Shown here: in pieces, positions 25,835 to 33,996 of the stretch
How the letters are laid out: every line of letters begins with the position of its first letter
Position numbering within the stretch: position 1 is the stretch's first letter
Position numbers and translations under genes: made by a program
Source of the DNA: Trebonia sp964581815
GTDB lineage: Bacteria; Actinomycetota; Actinomycetes; Streptosporangiales; Streptosporangiaceae
Direction: 5' to 3'
Assembly (NCBI GenBank): GCA_964581815.1
Contig: CAZORE010000015.1
Location: forward strand, 27,406-91,405
Length of the DNA: 64,000 nt
The notes under the pieces: model-generated
What the model was told of the DNA's origin: nothing
Seen by the model: only the letters and a program-made list of their open reading frames with translations
Database searches by the model: none

Positions 25835-28779
25835 GTGCGTGGCCTGTATCCAGCTACGGCGAAGGCTGGACGGTACCCGGGTACGTCGAGGAACGGCTGG
25901 TCGGCCAGGGAGCATCGGGGCGGGTCGTGGCGGCGGTCAGCGAGGTGACTGGTCAGCGGGTTGCGATCAAGTACCTCAGCCCGTCACTGGCCCGCGACCC
26001 GTCCTTCGTGGGGGGATTCCGGTCCGAGGCGCAGACGCTGAGGTCGCTGGACGTTCCCCAGGTAGTGCACCTGTATGACTACGTCGAGGCGCCCGGCCAG
26101 GGCGCCGCGATCGTGATGGAGCTCGTTGACGGCGTCTCGCTGCACGAGATGATCGAGGAGCGCGGGCCAACCACGGCCGAGTCCGCCCTCGTGGCGCTCA
26201 AGGGCTCGCTGCTCGGGCTGGCCGCGGCGCACACGCTCGGCATCGTCCACCGGGACTACAAGCCGGAAAACGTCCTCATCGACAGCGAGGGTAACAGCAA
26301 GCTGTCCGATTTCGGCGTGGCGATCAGGGCGGGCAGGAAGGGGCTCGCCGCGGGGACGCCGCTGTACATGGCACCCGAGCAGTGGGATGGGTCACCGAGC
26401 AGCCCTGCGACCGACGTCTACGCCGCGACCGCGGTGTTCTATGAGTGCCTGACCGCCAAGCCCCCGTTCTCCGGCAAGCTCGGGAAACTGCGCACGCAGC
26501 ACGAAACCGCGCCAGTGCCGCTCGACGGGGTCGACGAGTCGCTGCACAGCCTGATCACGCGCGGCATGGCCAAGAACCCGGCGGACCGGCCGCAGAGCGC
26601 CATCGAGTTTGTCGGCGAGCTAGAGGCAACGGCCGCCGCGGCGTACGGGCCGGACTGGGAGGAGCAGGGCCGGAGCCACCTCGCGGAGCGCGTCGCGGCC
26701 CTGCTGCCGCTGCTGCTGCTGCGCGGCGGCACGGCGGGGTCTTCCGGCACCTCGGTGGCGAACACCTGGCTCGGCGACGGCAACCGGCACAGCGGCGGCA
26801 AGCGTTTCGGCGGCAACCGCCACGGCGGCGGCGCGCGCAGGATCCTGCCCGTCGTGACGATCGCGGCGGCCATCGTGGTGGCGGTGGGCGTGGTCGCGAC
26901 GGCGGTCGAACTGCGGTCGCACAAGGACAACCTGAAGGGCTCATCACAGCTGGCGGCGATCACGCCGACGTTCACGGCGCAGGCCGCCGTGGCGCCGCCG
27001 GTGCAGTCGGCATCGTGCAAGACGCCAGTCACGTTCGCCTTCAGCGGGATCATCACGGCGACGGCTCCTGGCACCGCCTCCTACCGCTGGGTGTACTCGT
27101 CAGGCAAGCAGGGGCCGGTGCAGAACGTCACCTTCGCCGCCGCCGGGGACACGCAGGTTACCGGCGAAACGGTCAGCTCCAAGACGGCCAGCACCGGCTG
27201 GGGCGAGATCCAGATGATCAACCCGGCGGGCAAGGCCTCGAACCAGGCAAGCTACAAGCTGCTGTGCACGAGCGCCGCGGCCGGGTTCTCCGCGGTGGCC
27301 TCGATACAGCCGTCCACGCTCAACGCCGGCGCCTGCGGCACCGCACCGCCGACATTCACCGCCACTGGCTCGGTCACCAGCCCGAAGGCGGCGAAGGTCT
27401 CGTACTACTGGGCGCTGTCGAACGGGGTGAACTCGGCCCCAGCCACCATCACCTTCACCAAGGCGGGCACGACGGCGGTGACGCCGCTGACGATAACCCC
27501 GGCGAGCGAGCCCGCGAACGGCGACGCCGTCCTCGTGGTGACCAGCCCGGCCGCCGTCGCCTCTGGTCCCGCGCCGTACAGCGTGACATGCAATGCCGCG
27601 GTGGTGAGTACCGTCGCCAAGGTCAGCCCCGCGACCCAGATGACCACCTCCTGCACGGCTGCCGCGCCGAGCTTCACCTTCAGCGGGACGATCACCGACA
27701 ACCAGGCAGGCACGGTCAGCTACCACTGGAGCCTGCCAAGCGGGAACGGCCCGACGCAGACGGTGACCTTCGCCGCGGGGGGTACCGAAGCGGTGACCGC
27801 GGCCACCTACAAGCCGGCTAGCGACACCGCGAGCGGGTCGGGGGAGATCGTCGTCACCAGCCCCACGGGCGTGTCGTCGAACGCCGCGGCGTTCAAGCTC
27901 ACCTGCCCGGGCCTGGCCGTCAGCGCGAAGGGGGCGGCGACCGCCGCGATCGGCACCGCCTACTCGGCCACCGCGACCGCGACCGGCGGCAAGAGCAGCT
28001 ACAAGTGGGCGGCCGCGACCGGGCTCCCCCCGGGGCTGAAGACCGCCGCGAACGCGGGGACGCTCACCATCAGCGGCACGCCCACCACGGCGGGGACGTA
28101 CACGATCAAGGTGTCGGTCAGCGACTCCTCGTCGCCCGCGCAGACGGCGACGGCGAGCCTGAGCGTGACCGTTAGCGCGCCTGCGCTGACCATCACCGGC
28201 GGCACGCTGGCCGCCGGCACCGTCAACGTCGCCTACTCGGCCACCGTCACCGCCACCGGTGGCACCGGCACGAAGACCTATGCCGCCACCGGGCTGCCGG
28301 CCGGGCTCGGCATCGGGGCGACGACGGGGACGATCAGCGGCACCCCCACCACGGCGGGCACCTCCACGATCACCGTCACCGTGACCGACACCGCGACGCC
28401 CGCCCAGAAGGCGACGGGCACGTTCACCCTCACCATCAGCCCGCCGCCGCTGACCCTGGCCGGCGGCGCCCTGCCCAGCGGCCAGATCAGGGTGGCCTAC
28501 TCGGCCACCGTCACCGCGGCCGGCGGCACCGGCACCAAGTCTTACACCGCCACCGGGCTGCCGGCGGGGCTGACCATGAGTTCGACGGGGGCGATCAGCG
28601 GCACGCCAACCGGGACGTTCACCTCCCCGGTCACCTCCACCGTGACCGTTACGGTGACCGATACTGCGTCGCCGGCCCAGACGGCGACGGGGACCTACAC
28701 CATCACCATCGCTCCCGCGGTGGTGGTGACGTCCTCGCCGACGCCGCCGCCGTCATCGTCACCACCGGTACTTCAGTGA
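25831..28779 (+). CDS. Large transmembrane Ser/Thr kinase with repeated Cys-bounded and putative-Ig extracellular domains
   Basis: A 982-residue kinase. Residues about 17-270 form the kinase domain: LVGQGASGRVVAA, VAIKYL, catalytic HRDYKPENVLI (near 140), LSDFGVAI and GTPLYMAPEQW. The transmembrane helix lies at about 337-360. Outside the membrane are three tandem repeats of about 88 residues, each starting and ending with Cys (roughly 394-482, 501-588 and 608-693). Three putative-Ig (He_PIG-like) repeats follow, with the pattern AYSATVTATGG, GLPAGL, ISGTPTTAGT, then a Pro/Ser tail. No PASTA repeats are present. The Cys-bounded repeat matches the single C-terminal domain of the other kinase in the operon. 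Confidence 0.9.
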   Translation: MSAWPVSSYGEGWTVPGYVEERLVGQGASGRVVAAVSEVTGQRVAIKYLSPSLARDPSFVGGFRSEAQTLRSLDVPQVVHLYDYVEAPGQGAAIVMELVDGVSLHEMIEERGPTTAESALVALKGSLLGLAAAHTLGIVHRDYKPENVLIDSEGNSKLSDFGVAIRAGRKGLAAGTPLYMAPEQWDGSPSSPATDVYAATAVFYECLTAKPPFSGKLGKLRTQHETAPVPLDGVDESLHSLITRGMAKNPADRPQSAIEFVGELEATAAAAYGPDWEEQGRSHLAERVAALLPLLLLRGGTAGSSGTSVANTWLGDGNRHSGGKRFGGNRHGGGARRILPVVTIAAAIVVAVGVVATAVELRSHKDNLKGSSQLAAITPTFTAQAAVAPPVQSASCKTPVTFAFSGIITATAPGTASYRWVYSSGKQGPVQNVTFAAAGDTQVTGETVSSKTASTGWGEIQMINPAGKASNQASYKLLCTSAAAGFSAVASIQPSTLNAGACGTAPPTFTATGSVTSPKAAKVSYYWALSNGVNSAPATITFTKAGTTAVTPLTITPASEPANGDAVLVVTSPAAVASGPAPYSVTCNAAVVSTVAKVSPATQMTTSCTAAAPSFTFSGTITDNQAGTVSYHWSLPSGNGPTQTVTFAAGGTEAVTAATYKPASDTASGSGEIVVTSPTGVSSNAAAFKLTCPGLAVSAKGAATAAIGTAYSATATATGGKSSYKWAAATGLPPGLKTAANAGTLTISGTPTTAGTYTIKVSVSDSSSPAQTATASLSVTVSAPALTITGGTLAAGTVNVAYSATVTATGGTGTKTYAATGLPAGLGIGATTGTISGTPTTAGTSTITVTVTDTATPAQKATGTFTLTISPPPLTLAGGALPSGQIRVAYSATVTAAGGTGTKSYTATGLPAGLTMSSTGAISGTPTGTFTSPVTSTVTVTVTDTASPAQTATGTYTITIAPAVVVTSSPTPPPSSSPPVLQ

Positions 28780-28837
28780 CCAGCCTGCGGCAGCGCCATC
28801 GCCTGCCGCGCGCGGGCGCAGCTGCGAGACTGGGGGG

Positions 28838-29892
28838 ATGCTGCGCACCGTTGAGGTCGGCAGCGCCGACGACCCGAGGCTGACCGACTACGCCCGGCTG
28901 ACCGACGCCGGCCTGCGGACGCACCTGGAGGCCGAGCACGGCCTGTTCATCGCGGAGGGCACCAAGGTCATCACCAGGGCGGTCGCCGCGGGTTACCCGG
29001 TGCGTTCCATGCTGCTCGGCCGTGGCCGGCTGGCCGACCTGCCCGCGCTCGGCGAGGCGGCCGGCGCCGCACCGAGCTCGGCCAGCGCGGCCTCGGGAGG
29101 CGCGGCCTCGGAAACCGCGGCCTCGGGAAGCGAGCCCGGCGGCACGCCGGTGTANNNNNNNNNNNNNNNNNNNNNNNNNNNNNNNNNNNNNNNNNNNNNN
29201 NNNNNNNNNNNNNNNNNNNNNNNNNNNNNNNNNNNNNNNNNNNNNNNNNNNNNNGCGCGGCCTCGGAAACCGCGGCCTCGGGAAGCGAGCCCGGCGGCAC
29301 GCCGGTGTACGTGGTCCCGGACGAGGTAGCCGAGCGCCTCACCGGCTACCGGGTGCACCGGGGAGCGCTCGCGTCGCTAGGCCGCAAGCCGCTCCCCGGA
29401 GTCCGCGACGTGATCGGCGGCGCGCGGCGGATCGTGGTCCTTGAAGACCTGGTGGACCACGCCAATGTCGGGGCGATCTTCCGGTGCGCCGCCGCGCTTG
29501 GCGTGGACGCGGTCGTGCTCTCGCCCAGGTGCGCCGACCCGCTGTACCGGCGGTCGGTCAAGGTGTCGATGGGGGCGGTGTTCGCGATACCGTACGCCCG
29601 CATGGCCGGGTGGTACGACGGCCTCACCGACCTCACGTCGGCCGGGTTCCGAGTCCTCGCGCTGACCCCGGACGAGGGCGCGACTCCGATAGGAGCCGCG
29701 CTCGTCGCGTCCGGGCCGGTCGCGCTGCTGCTCGGCACCGAGGGAGACGGGCTGTCCGCGCGCTGGCTGCACGAGGCTGACGAGGCGGTGCGCATTCCGA
29801 TGAACCCGGCCGCGCGCGCCGCCGGAGTCGATTCACTGAACGTAGTGGCCGCCGCCGCCATCGCCTGCCACCTGCTTACCGCGGACGGCTAG
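28838..29892 (+). CDS. SpoU/TrmH-type RNA 2'-O-methyltransferase, interrupted by an assembly gap
   Basis: SPOUT methyltransferase acting on rRNA or tRNA. The N-terminal substrate-binding domain (LFIAEGTKVITRAVAAGYPVR) and C-terminal knot domain (VVLEDLVDHANVGAIFRCAA, LLLGTEGDGLS, RIPMNPAARAAGVDSLNVV) carry the three family motifs. The 100-N run at 29155-29254 splits the gene and shifts the apparent frame. The 55 bases before the gap are identical to the 55 after it. Joining the copies restores one continuous frame (GGTPVYVVPDEVAERL) and a normal gene of about 299 codons. The middle has an Ala/Ser/Gly-rich linker, itself repetitive. The gene is therefore probably intact. Confidence 0.85.
29155..29254. 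other. Assembly gap (100 N) with 55-nt identical flanks
   Basis: A scaffold gap of arbitrary length. Positions 29100-29154 and 29255-29309 are identical, as expected for two contig ends overlapping by one k-mer. The true gap is probably zero. Confidence 0.95.
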
Positions 29893-29905
29893 CGCTCCGG
29901 CCCGG

Positions 29906-31030
29906 CTATCCCGCCGCCAGGTGAAGCAGGTCGAGCCCGAGCCAGGCAGCCAGGCTGGCGATCTCGCCGTTGACCGCCTCGGACATGTCGGCGGTGAACG
30001 GCACGTCCTGGTGGATGGCGGTGACGGTGAGCACGCCGCCCTTGCGGTCGGCGGTGGCGTCCAGCTTGCCCACCAGGCGGTCGCCGTACAGGATCGGCAA
30101 GGCGTAGTAGCCCCAGCGCCGTCTCGCGGCCGGCTTGTACATCTCGAGCTGGTACTCGAACTCGAAGACGTCGGCCACGCGGCCGCGATCGTGGACGATG
30201 CGGTCGAACGGTGAAAGCAGCGCCGCCCGGCCGTCGAACGGGCCGCCGAGCTCGTCATCCAGGTACGACGGGTCGACGCGCCACTGCCCGCGCGTGCCCT
30301 CGACCTCCGCGGGCTCGCCGACCTGGCCGACGAGGGACGGCTCGCCGGAAAGCTCGGTCCCGACGGCGCGGGCGATGCCAAGCGCCTGAAGCCTGCGCCG
30401 GCCCCGCTCCCGCTCGGCTTCGGGCGCGGGGACCACCGGATGATCGGGGTAGACCCGCTCGGCGAGGTCCCACAGCCGCTCTCGCCCCTTGCGGCCGGCC
30501 ACCGCGACCTCCCCGCGCGCCACCATGAACTCGAGCAGCCTGGTGACGTTCTTGTTGTTGGTCCAGCCGGTGGACTGCCACGGCTTCACGCACGTGTCAG
30601 GCAACTCCCTGGACTGCAGCGGGCCGCCAGCGGCGAGCCGGGCGAGAATGTCACGCCTGCAGCCGTCGTTGGCGGCCACCCAGTCGCGGTTAAAGACCTG
30701 CCAGTCCCGCAGCTCGCCAGCGCCCGGCCAGGCGGCCATGTCCGCCCGGTAGAGGATGAAGTCCTCGGCGGGGCGGAGGAAGGCCAGCAGCTCGATGATG
30801 CTGTGGTCGGCTATCGCCGCCTTGAGGTGGTCGGGGTGGTAGGCGGTGCCAAGGCGGGACCAGGCGACAAGGTCGGCACTCGGGGCGACGGCGCTTACCG
30901 GATCGAGCTGGAGCGCCGTCACCCGCCGCACGACGGCCAGCAGGTCGGCAGGCCGCTGGCCGGTCAGCAGCTGAGCGCGCACGGCGACCCGCCGCGCGTC
31001 CTGCCGGCTGAGCCGGTGCACGGTGACCAT
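29906..31030 (-). CDS. YcaQ/AlkX-type winged-helix DNA glycosylase family protein
   Basis: A 374-residue member of the HTH_42 (DUF1006) winged-helix family, whose studied members unhook interstrand crosslinks or excise bulky alkylated bases. The opening (LSRQDARRVAVRAQLL) and the catalytic-loop motif TALQLDPVSAVAPS are visible. The QLD at residues 41-43 matches the Gln-aromatic/aliphatic-Asp form of the AlkX/YcaQ branch rather than the Gln-x-Gln of AlkZ. GYYALPILYGDRLVGKLD near the C-terminus is also typical. It ends 13 bases from the methyltransferase. It probably acts in alkylation-damage repair. Confidence 0.8.
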   Translation of the reverse strand: MVTVHRLSRQDARRVAVRAQLLTGQRPADLLAVVRRVTALQLDPVSAVAPSADLVAWSRLGTAYHPDHLKAAIADHSIIELLAFLRPAEDFILYRADMAAWPGAGELRDWQVFNRDWVAANDGCRRDILARLAAGGPLQSRELPDTCVKPWQSTGWTNNKNVTRLLEFMVARGEVAVAGRKGRERLWDLAERVYPDHPVVPAPEAERERGRRRLQALGIARAVGTELSGEPSLVGQVGEPAEVEGTRGQWRVDPSYLDDELGGPFDGRAALLSPFDRIVHDRGRVADVFEFEYQLEMYKPAARRRWGYYALPILYGDRLVGKLDATADRKGGVLTVTAIHQDVPFTADMSEAVNGEIASLAAWLGLDLLHLAAG

Positions 31031-31054
31031 GCGGCCGAGCGTACGCCAGGTACG

Positions 31055-31618
31055 TCACGTTCCTAGTTGCTTGCCGCCGGGGCGGCCGGCCCCGCCGCCC
31101 CGCCTGCGGGCCCCGCCGCCGATGATGCCGGCCACGCCGGCCTCTCCGCCTGAGCGGTCCCGCGCGCCGAGGACCGGCTGGCCGCCGCGGCCACCGCGGA
31201 AGCCAGCCTCCCACGGCCAGTGCCCGCGATCGTCCGCGTAGACCAGCTGCAGCGCCGCGAACCCGGGCCCGCTGATAGCGGCGGCGACCGACAGGTGCAC
31301 GCTCGGCTCGGCCACCTGGACAATCTCGATCACCGGGCCGCCGCGCAGCGGGACCACCTCGCCGGCTCTGGGCGCGTCGGCGTGCAGCACGTGCTCCGCG
31401 ACGTCGTTCAGGAGGGTGGCGGCGCGGCCATACGGCAGTCCGGTCACCACGAGCTCGGGCCGGGCGTGCGCGGACAGCCCGACCGTGTACGCGTAGGGCG
31501 CCCGGTGCCGGTCCCGCTGCACACCTTGCACGATCCAGCAGTGCCGCTGGAGGAGCTCGCGCAGGTGCGCGAGGTAGTCATGCCAGGTAGCCCCCGGATG
31601 ATCACACTGCCAGCACAT
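31055..31618 (-). CDS. DUF4262 domain protein
   Basis: A 187-residue protein opening with Cys/His motif MCWQCDHPGATW, followed by QGVQRDRHRAPYAYTVGLSAHARPEL, the characteristic DUF4262 block. The acidic-aromatic core HWPWEAGFRGG follows. The C-terminal ~40 residues are low-complexity Gly/Ala. Function is unknown. It is separate from its neighbours (140 bases upstream, 24 downstream). Confidence 0.75.
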   Translation of the reverse strand: MCWQCDHPGATWHDYLAHLRELLQRHCWIVQGVQRDRHRAPYAYTVGLSAHARPELVVTGLPYGRAATLLNDVAEHVLHADAPRAGEVVPLRGGPVIEIVQVAEPSVHLSVAAAISGPGFAALQLVYADDRGHWPWEAGFRGGRGGQPVLGARDRSGGEAGVAGIIGGGARRRGGGAGRPGGKQLGT

Positions 31619-31759
31619 TTTCGGTACCTCCGATACCTAAGCGACATTGGCGTCACGGTAACCGGTCGGTACGACATTTTGTTCGATAAGAAAATGGGTC
31701 ACGAAAAACTGGCCGAACCAGGCTTCCAGTTTCTTCGCTTTCGAGGTCTCCGCGGCCGG

Positions 31760-32383
31760 CTAGCGGAGCCGGGCCACCACGCCGTCCGCCTGGGCCATGG
31801 ACACCGGCATCTTGATCTCGCTGACCGGCACGGTCTTGGTGCCGCCGTCGAGGAACACGACCTGGTCCTTCATGCAGCCGCGCAGCTCCGGGTAGCGGGC
31901 GGCGATGGCGTCCTGCTCAGCCTTCTGCTGCTCGAACTGCGCCTGCGCCTGCTGCGCCTTGGCCTGCATGGCCGGCACGACCTTATCATCGAAGGCCTTC
32001 TTCATCCGCTTCGCGAAGGCCCGCCCGGCGAGCCCGAACGCCGCGCCGAGGACCGCGCCCCCGATGTCGTCGGCCAGGTTGTCGCCCATGTCAAGGCCGA
32101 AGTCGCGACCGCCCCGGTTCTGGTTCCAGTTCCGGTTGCCGCGGTATCCGCGATCGGAGCCCTCGACGTTGTAGTGGTCGTAGTCGTCATCGGGGCTGCC
32201 CCCCGGCTGGCCCTGCCACTGCCCGGACCCGGGCTGGCCGGACCCGGGCTGGCCGAACTGGCCCATGCGCTGGAAGGCCTGCTCCCGCGCGCCGTTCATC
32301 ATGTCGAAGAGCTCGCGCACGGTACGCACTTCCGCGCTGCTCCCGCACCGTGGGCAGACTGATTGCCCCATCTGGTAAGCCAC
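31760..32383 (-). CDS. Hypothetical zinc-ribbon protein with Gln-rich helical segment
   Basis: A 207-residue protein I do not assign to a family. It starts with a CPRCG half-ribbon (GQSVCPRCGSS), then a disordered Gly/Gln/Pro segment with repeats (GQPGSGQPGSGQ). A glycine-rich hydrophobic stretch (IGGAVLGAAFGLAGRAFAKR) follows, then a coiled-coil-like Gln/Ala helix (AKAQQAQAQFEQQKAEQDA). A small conserved-looking end (GTKTVPVSEIKMPVSMAQAD) completes it. It lies downstream of the 28-bp palindrome at 32408-32435. Confidence 0.65.
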   Translation of the reverse strand: MAYQMGQSVCPRCGSSAEVRTVRELFDMMNGAREQAFQRMGQFGQPGSGQPGSGQWQGQPGGSPDDDYDHYNVEGSDRGYRGNRNWNQNRGGRDFGLDMGDNLADDIGGAVLGAAFGLAGRAFAKRMKKAFDDKVVPAMQAKAQQAQAQFEQQKAEQDAIAARYPELRGCMKDQVVFLDGGTKTVPVSEIKMPVSMAQADGVVARLR

Positions 32384-32407
32384 GGTCCCATCATGCCCTC
32401 CTTCCCG

Positions 32408-32435
32408 CCTTTCCTGATAGATCTATCAGGAAAGG
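32408..32435. repeat. Perfect 28-bp palindrome
   Basis: A dyad-perfect sequence centred on TGATAGATCTATCA lies between the lipoprotein stop (32452) and the start of the zinc-ribbon gene (32383), both on the minus strand. It is much less GC-rich than its surroundings. It could be an operator for the zinc-ribbon gene or a terminator for the lipoprotein gene. Confidence 0.6.
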
Positions 32436-32451
32436 TCTATCCAAAGGCCGG

Positions 32452-32955
32452 TCACGGGACGTAGCAGACGAGCGCCACCCGGGTGGCCTGCCCGGGCCGC
32501 ACGGTCACGGTCACCGGCCCCGCGCACGGGGGGTCGCTGACGCTGCCGTCCGGGTTCTGCTGCCTGATCCGCTCGGTCCGCGCCGTGACCGTATAGGTCC
32601 CCGCGGGCAGGGAAGCGGCGAACCTGCCGGTCTGGCCGGCCGTGATGTCGGTCGTCCGCCCGCTCTTATCGCGGAACATGACGACTCCAGCCAGCGGCGT
32701 GACGGGCGCGCCGCTGGTACCAGGCCGCATCGGGCCGCCCTCCATTTCGAACGTGCCGAGCACGGCCCAGCGGCCTGCCTTGTCAAGCTGGCTCACGGCC
32801 ACCGAGCCAGGCCCTGTCCCGGTGGCCGTCGCCGTGCTGCCCGGCCCGGCGGTGGTGGCCCGCCCCGCAGCCGTGGTCGCCCCGCCGCATCCTGCCAGTA
32901 CCAGGGCCGCGATGCCAAGCATCGCGCCGCCCCGTCCTGCCCCCGGTCGTCGCAT
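32452..32955 (-). CDS. Putative lipoprotein, function unknown
   Basis: A 167-residue exported protein. The lipobox LVLAGCGG follows a short hydrophobic segment (MLGIAALVLAGC), so the mature protein would be lipid-anchored at the Cys near residue 23. A Thr/Ala/Gly-rich spacer precedes a compact beta-rich domain (FRDKSGRTTDITAGQTGRF, GTYTVTARTERI) with two Cys (PCAGPVTV and LVCYVP) that could pair. It resembles small carboxypeptidase-regulatory-like beta sandwiches, but I cannot name the family. Confidence 0.65.
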   Translation of the reverse strand: MRRPGAGRGGAMLGIAALVLAGCGGATTAAGRATTAGPGSTATATGTGPGSVAVSQLDKAGRWAVLGTFEMEGGPMRPGTSGAPVTPLAGVVMFRDKSGRTTDITAGQTGRFAASLPAGTYTVTARTERIRQQNPDGSVSDPPCAGPVTVTVRPGQATRVALVCYVP

Positions 32956-33207
32956 CCCGTCCTCCAGTGCCCCTGATTTCTCGCCGCTCAGGTATTAGAT
33001 GGGATGAGGCCGCCGCCGGTTCCCCGGTCCTGCCGCCGCGGCTTCGGATGAGCTCCTCATCACGGTGCGGCCGAACGGATGCGGCCAATCCCGGTCCCGC
33101 CCTTGTCCCTGGTGACGGGTAAACCTCTCCGGCCGCGTGCTGCGCTGGCGGCGCGCCAAGGGCATGGTCGAGGACCTGACCGGATAGCCGCCAGATATAA
33201 GTGGTGC

Positions 33208-33996
33208 ATGAGTCACGACGACGCGGCACGGTACGTTCCGGCCGACGATGGCGCCGCGATCGCTCTCGCGGTCGACGGGTGCCGGGTACTGGCCGCGGCG
33301 GGCCAGGCCGATATGGTGTGGGGTCACCCGAGCGTCCGTGACCCGGCGGGCCGCGGCGTCTGGATGAAGTCCTCCGGCTGGGGCTTCGAGGAGATCGACG
33401 CCGGCCGGATCGTGCTCGTCACCCCGGACGGCGAGGTACTGTCCGGCGCCGGCCCGCGGCACATCGAGTACCCCATCCACACCGAGATCATGGCCGCCCG
33501 CCCCGACGTGGGCGCGGTCGTCCACACGCACTCGCCGGCGGCCTGCCAGTTCGCGGCGCTCGACGTGCCGCTGCTTCCGCTCGACCACGCCGGGTCGCTG
33601 TTCTGCTATCCCGCCATTCCCCGCTTCGCCCTGACCGGGGGCCTGATCAAGGACCGGTCGCTTGGCCGGGCGCTGGCCGGCGCGCTCGGCGACGCGGTCG
33701 CGATCCTGCTGCCGCAGCACGGCGTCGTCACCGCCGGCCCCGACCTGCCCGCGGCCGTGATGACCGCGGTGCTACTCGACCGGGCCTGCCGGACCCAGCT
33801 CGGCGCAATGGCGGCGGGACCGGTGCGGGCCTGGGGCGCCGAGGATGACACGGTGGCGAAGCGCGCGGACGTCTGGGCGCCCGGTCAGCTGCGAGCGGGC
33901 TACGAGTACCTGCTCCGTCAGGCGCCCGTCCCCGCCTCGGCGGCCCGCTTCAACCCGCGGCCGAGCTCACCGGACATCCGGCCGCTCGGCCTCTAG
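33208..33996 (+). CDS. Class II aldolase/adducin family protein
   Basis: A 262-residue protein from ATG 33208 (MSHDDAARYVP); upstream in-frame starts look non-coding. The zinc ligands of class II aldolases/epimerases are visible: His106 and His108 in VVHTHSPAA, and a third His near residue 171 in LPQHGVVT. The substrate-phosphate region GHPSVRDPAGRGVWM and the catalytic Glu candidate in PIHTEIM are also present. Fuculose-phosphate aldolase, ribulose-phosphate epimerase and decarboxylase homologues share this fold, so the substrate is open. Its stop codon overlaps the stop of the convergent restriction gene. Confidence 0.82.
   Translation: MSHDDAARYVPADDGAAIALAVDGCRVLAAAGQADMVWGHPSVRDPAGRGVWMKSSGWGFEEIDAGRIVLVTPDGEVLSGAGPRHIEYPIHTEIMAARPDVGAVVHTHSPAACQFAALDVPLLPLDHAGSLFCYPAIPRFALTGGLIKDRSLGRALAGALGDAVAILLPQHGVVTAGPDLPAAVMTAVLLDRACRTQLGAMAAGPVRAWGAEDDTVAKRADVWAPGQLRAGYEYLLRQAPVPASAARFNPRPSSPDIRPLGL

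Noticed and set aside
28020..28720. Apparent tandem DNA repeats as a possible CRISPR or minisatellite
   Set aside because: They are in-frame coding repeats of putative-Ig domains in the second kinase, with codon-level divergence and no spacer structure.
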